From Oscillibacter sp. (GTDB taxonomy: Bacteria; Bacillota; Clostridia; Oscillospirales; Oscillospiraceae), in NCBI GenBank assembly GCA_017547085.1, contig JAFYQM010000056.1, forward strand, positions 1 through 64,000: DNA of 64,000 bases, in the 5' to 3' direction. Every line of letters starts with the position of its first letter. Positions within the stretch are counted from its first letter, which is position 1. A model generated the notes under the pieces. It was not told where the DNA came from. It did not search any database and was given only the letters and a program-made list of their open reading frames with translations. Made by a program: the position numbers and the translations under genes. Below are positions 56,704 to 64,000 of this stretch, in pieces.

Positions 56704-59292
56704 TCATACCTCTTCTTCTGGAGGCAGTTCGCTTTCATCTGCATCTTCCGCAGCTGCCGGAGCGCCCATCTGCATTTCCTGCCACTGGGCTCGGGTGATC
56801 AGCAGCTGGCGGGGCTTAGATCCTTCAAATGGGCCCACGATGCCCCGTTCTTCCATCTGATCCACCAGACGGGCAGCACGGGAATAGCCCAGCTTCAGAC
56901 GGCGTTGCAGCATGGAAACAGAGGCTTGTCCGGTCTCCAGCACCACTTCCACGGCGGCGGGCAGCAGTTCATCGCCGTCATCCTCTGCAGCCTCGGCCGC
57001 AGCGGGCTTTGCAGAGCCCTTTTCCTTCTCCTGCATGGCCTGCTCTATCTTGGCAATGACCTCGTTATCATAGCGAGTCTCTCCAGACTGCTTGACGAAC
57101 TGCACCACATCCTCGATCTCCTCAGGGGAAATGTAGCAGCCCTGCACGCGCTGCGGCTTACCGGCACCCAGCGGGGCATACAGCATATCGCCCTTACCCA
57201 CCAGTTTTTCCGCGCCGGTGGTATCCAGAATGATACGGGATTCCAGAGAGGATGCCACAGCGAAAGCGATACGGCTGGGGATATTGGCCTTCATTAATCC
57301 GGTGATGACATCGGCAGAGGGACGCTGGGTGGCGATGACCAGATGGACACCGGCGGCACGGCCCATCTGGGCCACGCGGCAGATGGATTCTTCCACTTCC
57401 TTGGCGGCTACCAGCATCAAATCGGCCAACTCGTCAATGACCACCACCACACTGGGCAGTGTCTCCAGATCCTCGCTGGCACGGGCCAATCGGTTAAACT
57501 CCTCCAGCTTCTTCACACCATGTTCGGAGAAAGTCTTATACCGCTTCATCATTTCGAACACCGCCCACTGCAGGGCGCCTGCCGCCTTCTTCGGGTCAGT
57601 GACCACGGGGATCAGCAGGTGGGGAATGCCGTTATAGGGTGCCAGTTCCACCATCTTCGGGTCCACCATGATGAAGCGCACCTGATCCGGCGTAGACTTA
57701 TACAGCAAAGAGATAATCAGAGAGTTGGTACACACCGACTTACCGGAACCGGTGGTACCGGCAATCAGAACATGCGGCAGCTTTTCAATGTCACCGATGA
57801 CATTGCGGCCGCCGATATCACGCCCCAGAGAGAAAGCGGTATTGGACTTATGCTCCGTAAAGTCGCGGGATTCGATCACATCACGGATCAGCACGGAGGT
57901 CACCTGCTTGTTGGGGACCTCAATGCCCACCACGGAGATCTTATCCGGAATGGGAGCAATGCGGACGCCGGTAGCACCCAGCGCCAGCGCGATATCGTCC
58001 GCCAGATTGGTAATCTTACTCAGCTTGACGCCCTGATCCAGCACGAACTCATAGCGGGTAACAGAGGGGCCGTGGACCACATCGCCCGGCTGGGCATCCA
58101 CACCGAAGCTGGCAAGGGTATCCGCCAGACGGCGGGAGTTGTTGCGCAGTTCCGCACCGGCCTCCACGGGATTGCCGCCGTCGTTACGGTGCAGCAGGGT
58201 GATGGGCGGGAACTGGTAGATTTCTTCCTCCGCCGCCATCTTCTCCTCGATCTCTGCCGTTACAGCAGCGGTCTGGGCAGCCACTTCCTTGGCCGTGGTA
58301 GCCTTTTCCTTACGGGAAGAGGGTGCATCCGCCTCAATGGGCAGCGGCGCCGGTGCGGCAGGCTTGGCTGCAGGAGGCGGTGTTACAGGTACAGGAGGCG
58401 CAAATTCTTCCTCCGGCACATCGGGAATGGCGGGAACCACAGGAGGCTTAGCCGCCACTTTCTCCTCGGTCTTTTCCAGCAGTACCTGATCCGGCGTTTT
58501 CACATGGGCTTCTTTATGGCGGAAGAAGCCGGTGACACGATTGGTTTTTTCCTTCTCAGCAGGCGGTTCTGCCAACGCGCTGATCTCGTCATCCAGCGGG
58601 ATATCAATGCGGGTCTTTGCCGCCTCCGGACGGTGCTTGGGAGCAGGAGCCACAGGAACACGGGGTTCCTCCTCTTCCTCTTCATAGCGCACACGCTGGC
58701 GGTACAGGTCGATCAGATTGCTCAGTGTCAGGTTCATACCTGCCATCAGCAGTGCAGCAAACACCACCACAAAGATGATGATGGAAGCCACACGAGAGAG
58801 CACCTTCACCGAGCCGATGGCCAGCAGGCCGGAGATCACGCCGCCGGACGACAGCGTCTTACCGGACTGCCAGAGGGTCTTGATGATGGCATCGGCGGAA
58901 TCATAGGCCGTGCCGCAGAATGCCATATGGCTCAGCATGCCGAACACCAGCGGCAGCAACAATGTGCAGGTCAGGCGCAGGCGCACCGGATGGCCTCGAT
59001 GGTTCAGCAGGATCACTGCGCCATACAGCATGGCCGGGGCGGACACCCAGTAACCGTAGCCGAAAAAGCCTTTGATGAGGCTGCGCAGCCAGTTGATCAG
59101 CAGCGCATCCACCTTAAAGTAACTGACAACGGTACACAGCGTCAAAATCAGCAACACCACGCCGCCCACTTCCCGGCGGATCGGCTGTTTTTGAGGCGCA
59201 GCCGGTTTTTTCGCAGTGGATTTGGAAGCCGCAGGCTTCTTCGCCGCGGAACTAGCCTTTGATGCGGGTTTCTTTTGTGATTTGGAAGCCAC
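56704..59292 (-). CDS. ftsK: DNA translocase FtsK/SpoIIIE
   Basis: The 862-residue protein has four to five N-terminal membrane segments (residues 40-190), an acidic/proline-rich linker, and the motor domain with Walker A AGTTGSGKSVCTNSL (about residue 535) and VVVIDELADLM (about 615). A C-terminal gamma winged helix ends it (LKLGYSRAARLVDQMEERGIVG). It pumps DNA across the division or sporulation septum. The start is GTG at 59292 after GGGGAGGGA, rather than ATG at 59325, which overlaps the uppP end. It belongs to a minus-strand cluster with uppP. Confidence 0.95.
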   Translation of the reverse strand: MASKSQKKPASKASSAAKKPAASKSTAKKPAAPQKQPIRREVGGVVLLILTLCTVVSYFKVDALLINWLRSLIKGFFGYGYWVSAPAMLYGAVILLNHRGHPVRLRLTCTLLLPLVFGMLSHMAFCGTAYDSADAIIKTLWQSGKTLSSGGVISGLLAIGSVKVLSRVASIIIFVVVFAALLMAGMNLTLSNLIDLYRQRVRYEEEEEEPRVPVAPAPKHRPEAAKTRIDIPLDDEISALAEPPAEKEKTNRVTGFFRHKEAHVKTPDQVLLEKTEEKVAAKPPVVPAIPDVPEEEFAPPVPVTPPPAAKPAAPAPLPIEADAPSSRKEKATTAKEVAAQTAAVTAEIEEKMAAEEEIYQFPPITLLHRNDGGNPVEAGAELRNNSRRLADTLASFGVDAQPGDVVHGPSVTRYEFVLDQGVKLSKITNLADDIALALGATGVRIAPIPDKISVVGIEVPNKQVTSVLIRDVIESRDFTEHKSNTAFSLGRDIGGRNVIGDIEKLPHVLIAGTTGSGKSVCTNSLIISLLYKSTPDQVRFIMVDPKMVELAPYNGIPHLLIPVVTDPKKAAGALQWAVFEMMKRYKTFSEHGVKKLEEFNRLARASEDLETLPSVVVVIDELADLMLVAAKEVEESICRVAQMGRAAGVHLVIATQRPSADVITGLMKANIPSRIAFAVASSLESRIILDTTGAEKLVGKGDMLYAPLGAGKPQRVQGCYISPEEIEDVVQFVKQSGETRYDNEVIAKIEQAMQEKEKGSAKPAAAEAAEDDGDELLPAAVEVVLETGQASVSMLQRRLKLGYSRAARLVDQMEERGIVGPFEGSKPRQLLITRAQWQEMQMGAPAAAEDADESELPPEEEV

Positions 59293-59308
59293 TTCGTTCC
59301 CTCCCCGT

Positions 59309-60145
59309 TCAGATTTGGATGGCATTCAGCACCAGTGTCAAAATACCGACCGCCCAGCAATAATAGGCAAAGGCACCGAACCGGCCTTTGGCAGCGATCA
59401 TTTTCAGCAAGCGGATGCAGGCATAACCTACGATGGCGGACACCGCCACACCGGCCAGATACACCGGAATATCCGCCAGAACGATATTGCTCTCCAGCGC
59501 ATCCTTCAGGGCCAAAAGATTGGCACCCAAGATTGCGGGAATGGACATCAGGAAGGAGTAGCGCACGGCAAACTTCCGTTCAAAGCCCACAAAGCAGCCC
59601 GCCGTGATGGTCGTACCGGAACGGGAAATGCCAGGGCAGGTAGCGATAGCCTGTGCAGCACCCACCAGCAGTACATCCAGCAGCGTAGCGTTACGCTCCG
59701 TCTTGCGGCCCTTTTTCACCCGGTCACTGGCAAACAGCAGGCAGCCGGTGACGATCAACGCCCCTGCCACGAAGTACATGTTATCTGCCAGTCCCTCAAC
59801 CAAATCCTTGATGGGCAGAATGGCAAACAGCGGCAGCGTACCCACGATGATCAGCACGATCATGCGCCGCGCAGGCGGCACCGGTGCAGGGGTGGAATGA
59901 CGGGCCAGATCCCGCACGCCGCTGAAAAACTCAATAACCATATCGCGGATGTCTGTCCAGTAAGCGGCAAACACGGCGATCAGCGTGCCTAAATGCAGCA
60001 GAACGTCGAAAAACTCCGGAATCTCCGAAGCACCGGACATCCCCAGCAGATGCTCGGCAATGGCCAGATGACCGGAACTGGAAACAGGCAGAAACTCAGC
60101 AATGCCCTGAATCAGGCCCAGAAGAACAGCATGCAGCAACGACAT
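59309..60145 (-). CDS. uppP: Undecaprenyl-diphosphatase
   Basis: The 278-residue membrane protein is UppP/BacA: LLGLIQGIAEFLPVSSSGHLAI at the start with the E-x3-P-V-S-S-S-G-H motif, and CPGISRSGTTI in the second half. It removes a phosphate from undecaprenyl diphosphate to recycle the cell-wall lipid carrier and contributes to bacitracin tolerance. The start at 60145 follows AAAGGAGCGAATGTGTC. It is transcribed toward ftsK with a 16-base gap. Confidence 0.95.
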   Translation of the reverse strand: MSLLHAVLLGLIQGIAEFLPVSSSGHLAIAEHLLGMSGASEIPEFFDVLLHLGTLIAVFAAYWTDIRDMVIEFFSGVRDLARHSTPAPVPPARRMIVLIIVGTLPLFAILPIKDLVEGLADNMYFVAGALIVTGCLLFASDRVKKGRKTERNATLLDVLLVGAAQAIATCPGISRSGTTITAGCFVGFERKFAVRYSFLMSIPAILGANLLALKDALESNIVLADIPVYLAGVAVSAIVGYACIRLLKMIAAKGRFGAFAYYCWAVGILTLVLNAIQI

Positions 60146-60262
60146 GACACATTCGCTCCTTTGCGTGGAATTTACATACAAAAACAGTATAGCATGGACA
60201 GGCCGGAAATTCCAGTCATATTTCCCTGCCCCTTTTGAAAGGCGTTTTCCCCTCTCGCAACG

Positions 60263-60294
60263 AAAAAGCAGGGACTGCCGGTGCAGTCCCTGCT
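60263..60294 (-). terminator. Intrinsic terminator of rnc
   Basis: Stem AGCAGGGACTG/CAGTCCCTGCT followed on the minus strand by TTTTTCG. Confidence 0.85.
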
Positions 60295-60298
60295 CACG

Positions 60299-60985
60299 TT
60301 ATGATTCCTTCTTCAGTGCAGCCAGCGCAGCCTTTGCCGCCGCCTGCTCGGCTTCCTTTTTACTGCGGCCGCTGCCGCTGCCCACAGGCACGCCGTTCAA
60401 CCGGACTTCCGCCGAGAAGATCTTGGCATGGTCCGGTCCCTGTTCGCCTATCATGCAGTAGGTCAGTTCCTGACCGGCCTTTCGCTGCACCTGCTCCTGC
60501 AGCGCCGTTTTATAATCTTTGCGGCGTTCCTCCACATCCGCTTCCCGCTCGGCGTCCAGCAGGACCCGGTGAATCAGCTGGGATGCGGCGGCAATGCCAC
60601 CGTCCAGATACACAGCCGCAAACACAGCCTCCACGGCATCTGCCAGAATGGACATCCGCTCCCGGCCGCCGCCGGCTTCCTCTCCGCGGCCCAGCTTGAG
60701 ATGGCGGCCCAGATCCAGCTTGCCTGCCACTTCGTACAGGCTCTGCTCGCACACCAGCGCCGCGCGAATACGGGTCAGGTCTCCCTCCGGCAGGTCAGGA
60801 TGCCGGACAAACAGAAACTCTGCCGTTACGAATCCCAGCACCGAGTCACCTAAAAACTCCAACCGCTCATTGCTGTGCAGTCCGGCACCACGGTGCTCGT
60901 TGGCGTAGGAACTGTGGCTCAGCGCCTCCTCCAACAGGGCAGGATTTCGAAACGTATAATTCAGTTTTTTCTCCAGTTCCCGCAT
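60299..60985 (-). CDS. rnc: Ribonuclease III
   Basis: The 228-residue enzyme has the RNase III signature NERLEFLGDSVLGFV (about residue 36), the second catalytic cluster DAVEAVFAAVYLDGG (about 115), and a C-terminal double-stranded RNA-binding domain ending in AEQAAAKAAL. It processes rRNA precursors and structured RNAs. ATG at 60985 follows GAGGGCTTGT. It lies downstream of acpP and plsX, as in many Firmicutes. Confidence 0.95.
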   Translation of the reverse strand: MRELEKKLNYTFRNPALLEEALSHSSYANEHRGAGLHSNERLEFLGDSVLGFVTAEFLFVRHPDLPEGDLTRIRAALVCEQSLYEVAGKLDLGRHLKLGRGEEAGGGRERMSILADAVEAVFAAVYLDGGIAAASQLIHRVLLDAEREADVEERRKDYKTALQEQVQRKAGQELTYCMIGEQGPDHAKIFSAEVRLNGVPVGSGSGRSKKEAEQAAAKAALAALKKES

Positions 60986-61004
60986 ACAAGCCCTCTTCAA
61001 AAGG

Positions 61005-61030
61005 AAACCCCGCGATTCCGCGGGGCTGTT
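61005..61030 (-). terminator. Hairpin between acpP and rnc
   Basis: Stem CCCCGCG/CGCGGGG just after acpP; followed on the minus strand by TTTCC, so attenuation rather than full termination is possible. Confidence 0.6.
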
Positions 61031-61039
61031 CCTGTTCTT

Positions 61040-61285
61040 TTACTTTACCTTGCTGGCGATATAATTCACAGCGTCGCCCACGGTCTTGAGGCCGCCCAGA
61101 TCCTCTTCCTGAGTCTCACCGATCTCAAACTCCTCTTCCATGGCCATCACCAGTTCCACCAGGTCCACGGAGTCAGCACCCAGATCCTCTTCAAAGCCCG
61201 TATCCATGGTCACTTCGGCAGGCTCCACAGCAAAGTGCTCAGCCACCAGTTCACGCATCGTCTGGAAAATCTGTTCAATAGACAT
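61040..61285 (-). CDS. acpP: Acyl carrier protein
   Basis: The 81-residue acidic protein has the phosphopantetheine site GADSVDLVELVMAMEEEF, with the serine at about residue 36. It carries growing acyl chains in fatty acid synthesis. GTAAGGAGAGAATC lies upstream of the ATG. It is placed between plsX and rnc, a common Firmicutes order. Confidence 0.95.
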   Translation of the reverse strand: MSIEQIFQTMRELVAEHFAVEPAEVTMDTGFEEDLGADSVDLVELVMAMEEEFEIGETQEEDLGGLKTVGDAVNYIASKVK

Positions 61286-61355
61286 TTGATTCTCTCCTTA
61301 CAGGATGATAAGTGTTTTCTGCTGAGGCAATCATACGGCATCTTCTGCCGCTCTG

Positions 61356-62390
61356 TCAAGAGGGCAGTTCCACTTTTTCCAGTTTCATCAAGTCAATGTT
61401 CGCTTCCACATCTTCGATCAGGCCGCTTTCCGCAAATTCCTTGGCGCGGAGAATGGCATTGCAGATGGCCCGTGCATCCGAGGAGCCGTGGGCCTTGATG
61501 ACCGGCCTGGAGATACCCAGGAACACGGTGCCGCCCACTTCACTGGGGTCCAGCAGTTTTTTCAGTCCCTCAATATCCTTCTTGACGGCCAATGCCGCCA
61601 GCTTGTTCTTCGTATTGGCGTAAAACACCTTTTTCAGTTCCTTCAGAAGGAACTTGGCGGTGCCCTCCAGACCCTTGAGCATGATGTTGCCGGAGAAGCC
61701 GTCTGCCACGATGACATCCGCGCCGCCCATCATGGCCTCGTTGGCTTCGATGTTGCCGACGAAGTTGATACGGCCGGCCTCGCCAGCCTGCTTCAGCAGC
61801 GCCACCGTCTCCCGGCGCAGATCGTCGCCCTTTTCATCCTCTGCGCCGATGTTCAACAGGCCCACGCGGGGGCTTTCCAGTCCCAGCGCGCGCTTGGCGT
61901 AGTAGCTGCCTAAGTAAGCAAACTGCAGCAGGTATTCCGGCGTGCAGGATGCGTTGGCGCCGCAGTCGCACAGCACTGCGCGGCCGCCTGCTGTGGGGAT
62001 CAGGGGCGCCATAGCGGCACGGCGGATGCCGCGAATGCGCTTGACCAGCAGCGTGGCGCCAGCCAGCAGTGCGCCGGTCGAACCGGCGGAAACGAAGGCA
62101 TCGCCCTCGCCTGCTTTCAGCATATTCAGACCCACGGTCAGAGAGGAGTCCTTCTTTTTCTTAAAGGCCGTGGCGGGATCGTCACAGATCTCCACCACTT
62201 CGCTGGCATCACGGATCTCAATACCGGCAGGCAGCGTCTTTTCCCCGCTTTCCTCCACAGCCTTCAGAACCTCTGCCATGCGGCCCACCAGAACGACCTC
62301 CACACCGTGAAGGCGGTTTGCGTCCAGCGCACCCTGTACGGTAGCCTGCGGGGCGTGATCGCCGCCCATGGCGTCTACGATGATCTTCAT
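61356..62390 (-). CDS. plsX: Phosphate acyltransferase PlsX
   Basis: The 344-residue protein starts IIVDAMGGDHAPQATVQGAL, and contains VSAGSTGALLAGA (about residue 100), LLNIGAEDEKG and VADGFSGNIMLKGLEG. This is the PlsX pattern throughout. It makes acyl-phosphate from acyl-ACP for phospholipid synthesis and is peripheral to the membrane. Its start overlaps the trmFO stop by four bases (ATGA), and acpP follows 70 bases downstream. Confidence 0.95.
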   Translation of the reverse strand: MKIIVDAMGGDHAPQATVQGALDANRLHGVEVVLVGRMAEVLKAVEESGEKTLPAGIEIRDASEVVEICDDPATAFKKKKDSSLTVGLNMLKAGEGDAFVSAGSTGALLAGATLLVKRIRGIRRAAMAPLIPTAGGRAVLCDCGANASCTPEYLLQFAYLGSYYAKRALGLESPRVGLLNIGAEDEKGDDLRRETVALLKQAGEAGRINFVGNIEANEAMMGGADVIVADGFSGNIMLKGLEGTAKFLLKELKKVFYANTKNKLAALAVKKDIEGLKKLLDPSEVGGTVFLGISRPVIKAHGSSDARAICNAILRAKEFAESGLIEDVEANIDLMKLEKVELPS

Positions 62391-63694
62391 TTCAGCACCT
62401 CGTCTTTCATCTGGTCGATCACGGCCAGAGACCGCGCCGAAAGTTCCGCGTTCTTATTGCGCTTGCCCTTCACCCGATGGTCCAGCGGGGGGATGATGCC
62501 GAAGTTGATATTCATCGGCTGGAACTGAGTGATGGACTGGTTGGACACATACAGGCCCAGCGCGCCCATAGCCGTCAGCTGCGGGAAGTTGATGGGTTCC
62601 ATGCCCCGCAGTCGGCGGGCCGTCTCTACGCCCACCAGAAAGCCGCTGGCGGCAGATTCCACATATCCCTCCACACCGGTCATCTGTCCGGCAAAGGAAA
62701 TGCGGGGCTCTGCTTTCAGACGGTAATACCGGTCCAGCAGACGGGGCGAATTCAAAAACGTGTTGCGGTGCATCACGCCGTAGCGCAGAAATTCCGCATC
62801 GTGCAGAGCGGGGATCATGGAGAACACCCGCTTCTGCTCCGGAAAGCGCAGGTGGGTCTGGAAGCCCACCAGATTATACACCGTGCCGTCGGCGTTATCC
62901 CGCCGCAGCTGCACCACCGCATAGGGCCAGCGGCCGGTGCGGGGATCGTCCAGTCCGCGGGACTTCAGCGGGCCGTACAGCAGCGTGTCGTGGCCCCGGC
63001 GGGCCATGACTTCTACGGGCATACAGCCCTCAAACACCTGAGAGTCCTCGAAGCCGTGGACCTCCGCCTCCTGTGCGGTGGTCAGGGCCTCCCAGAAGGC
63101 ATCGTACTCCTCCTGATTCATAGGGCAGTTAACATAATCTGCAGTTCCCTTGTCGTAACGGGAGCCGAACCACGCCTTGTCCATATCCACGCTCTCGGCA
63201 GACACCAACGGCGCCGCGGCGTCATAGAAATGGAGGTCGCTATCGTCGCCCAGCAGGCCCTGCAGCGTGTCTGCCAGCGCATCGGAGGTCAGGGGGCCGG
63301 AGGCAATGACCACTTCCCCGTCAGGGATGGCCGTCACTTCGCCGGGCACCACCGTAATACGGGGGTGGCTGCGGATCTTCTCCGTCACCAGTGCGGCAAA
63401 GCCATGGCGGTCCACCGCCAGTGCGCCGCCTGCCTCCACACGGGTGGCATCGGCGCAGGCCATGATAAGGGAGCCCATCCGGCGCATCTCCTCTTTCAGC
63501 AGTCCCACCGCGTTTTCCAGCTGGTCGGAACGCAAAGAGTTGGAGCAGCACAGCTCCGCAAAGTTGTCCGTTTCATGGGCAGGCGTCTTTTTCTCTGGTT
63601 TCATTTCGCAGAGCGTCACGTCCACGCCCCGCTGGGCAAGCTGCCAGGCACACTCACTGCCTGCCAGACCTGCTCCGATCACAGTCACATGCAT
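62387..63694 (-). CDS. trmFO: Folate-dependent tRNA (uracil-54-C5) methyltransferase
   Basis: The 435-residue flavoprotein begins with the FAD fold VTVIGAGLAGSECAWQLA and carries NFAELCCSNSLRSDQL, MPVEVMARRGHDTLLYGPLK (about residues 225-245) and GQMTGVEGYVESAASG (about 345-360), all typical of TrmFO. It forms ribothymidine at position 54 of tRNAs using methylene-tetrahydrofolate. It follows topA, the usual neighbour in Firmicutes. Confidence 0.96.
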   Translation of the reverse strand: MHVTVIGAGLAGSECAWQLAQRGVDVTLCEMKPEKKTPAHETDNFAELCCSNSLRSDQLENAVGLLKEEMRRMGSLIMACADATRVEAGGALAVDRHGFAALVTEKIRSHPRITVVPGEVTAIPDGEVVIASGPLTSDALADTLQGLLGDDSDLHFYDAAAPLVSAESVDMDKAWFGSRYDKGTADYVNCPMNQEEYDAFWEALTTAQEAEVHGFEDSQVFEGCMPVEVMARRGHDTLLYGPLKSRGLDDPRTGRWPYAVVQLRRDNADGTVYNLVGFQTHLRFPEQKRVFSMIPALHDAEFLRYGVMHRNTFLNSPRLLDRYYRLKAEPRISFAGQMTGVEGYVESAASGFLVGVETARRLRGMEPINFPQLTAMGALGLYVSNQSITQFQPMNINFGIIPPLDHRVKGKRNKNAELSARSLAVIDQMKDEVLK

Positions 63695-63717
63695 AGTTTT
63701 GTTCCTTTATTACAGCA

Positions 63718-64000
63718 TTACGCTTCTTTCTTTGCGGCTGCTTTCTTCGTGGTGGTTTTCTTGGCTGCTGTCTTCTTTGCAGCCGGTTTCTTCTCCGCAG
63801 TCTGTTTAGCTGCGGACTTCTTTGCTGTTTCCTTCTTCGCAGCTTCCTTTTCCGCCGCAGCTTCTTCCTTCTTCTCCGCAGCGGCGGCTTTCTTGGTATA
63901 GCCGCGCTTTTCCTCCGGCAGGAAGTTGGAGCAGGCGGGGTTGATACAATAGGGACGCTTGAAACCCTTGCCAGCCTTCTTGAACATGGTGTGGCCGCAG
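63718..64000 (-). CDS. topA: DNA topoisomerase I, C-terminal end (partial)
   Basis: The frame is open to the window edge, so only the last 93 residues are seen. They include the end of a zinc-ribbon (CGHTMFKKAGKGFKRPYCIN, then PACSNFLPEEKRGY) and a lysine/alanine-rich tail of about 60 residues, as found at the C-terminus of many TopA proteins. Position next to trmFO supports topA. It relaxes negative supercoils. The catalytic part lies outside the window. Confidence 0.85.
   Translation of the reverse strand, partial: CGHTMFKKAGKGFKRPYCINPACSNFLPEEKRGYTKKAAAAEKKEEAAAEKEAAKKETAKKSAAKQTAEKKPAAKKTAAKKTTTKKAAAKKEA

Noticed and set aside
57343..59262. 639-codon plus-strand frame opposite ftsK
   Set aside because: H/R/Q-rich shadow of the ftsK coding strand, without start signals.

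Overview
The window looks like a chromosome segment of an anaerobic Gram-positive gut-type Clostridia, most likely Oscillospiraceae. The reasons are AGGAGG-type ribosome binding sites, an FtsK/SpoIIIE translocase, a T-box leader, a desulfoferrodoxin, and the housekeeping order trmFO-plsX-acpP-rnc. The assignment is by gene content and style only; no 16S rRNA is present.

Left core (1-13.9 kb): a sodium/solute symporter (PutP type) and a TetR-type regulator diverge from dapF and a dicarboxylate-type symporter. Then come an amidohydrolase with its own promoter, two small uncharacterised genes, a WYL regulator and a superoxide reductase. A compact minus-strand operon follows: archaeal-type (type II) GAPDH, archaeal-like phosphoglycerate kinase, a LarA-family nickel racemase homologue and an NAD-type malic enzyme. 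Finding these four together is unusual and may define a dedicated C3/C4 hydroxyacid route.

Island (about 14.0-47.1 kb): lower-GC accessory DNA ends at an intact tRNA-Pro(TGG) at 47.0 kb, and two decayed copies of the tRNA-Pro 3' half / anticodon-loop region lie at 14.2 and 19.0 kb. This suggests tandem accretion of elements at tRNA-Pro. Inside, from left to right: five tRNA genes (Glu, Glu, Trp, Gln, Tyr); small DNA-binding genes; a large uncharacterised protein with a duplicated motif; and a DUF4160/DUF2442 pair. A 19-kb defence module bracketed by short direct repeats follows. It holds an autoregulated five-gene operon (XRE, nuclease-helicase, EVE-like reader, DUF6998/PD-(D/E)XK-like, TerB-like) and a type I restriction-modification operon (xre-hsdM-hsdS-cargo-hsdR) whose cargo includes a KAP NTPase, a HEPN-like protein and an LPO_1073-like protein. 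Two translationally coupled, catalytically degenerate tyrosine recombinases close the module. Then come a roughly 1-kb array of tandem ~160-bp noncoding units, a structured leader, a mobile-element block (HTH, RHH, excisionase, secreted CAP protein, DUF6809, canonical integrase) and a TIGR04141/DUF6119 gene.

Right core (47.2-64 kb, almost all minus strand): O-antigen ligase-like and GT2 surface-polysaccharide genes, a DUF2156-GNAT fusion, a sodium:neurotransmitter-type symporter (plus strand), mreB, comF, a Dabb protein, a T-box-controlled aminotransferase, ftsK, uppP, rnc, acpP, plsX, trmFO and the 3' end of topA.

The strongest candidates for undescribed biology are the five-gene TerB/EVE/helicase operon (19.7-24.9 kb), the noncoding repeat array (39.0-40.1 kb) and the archaeal-type GAPDH/PGK/LarA/malic enzyme operon (9.1-13.8 kb).
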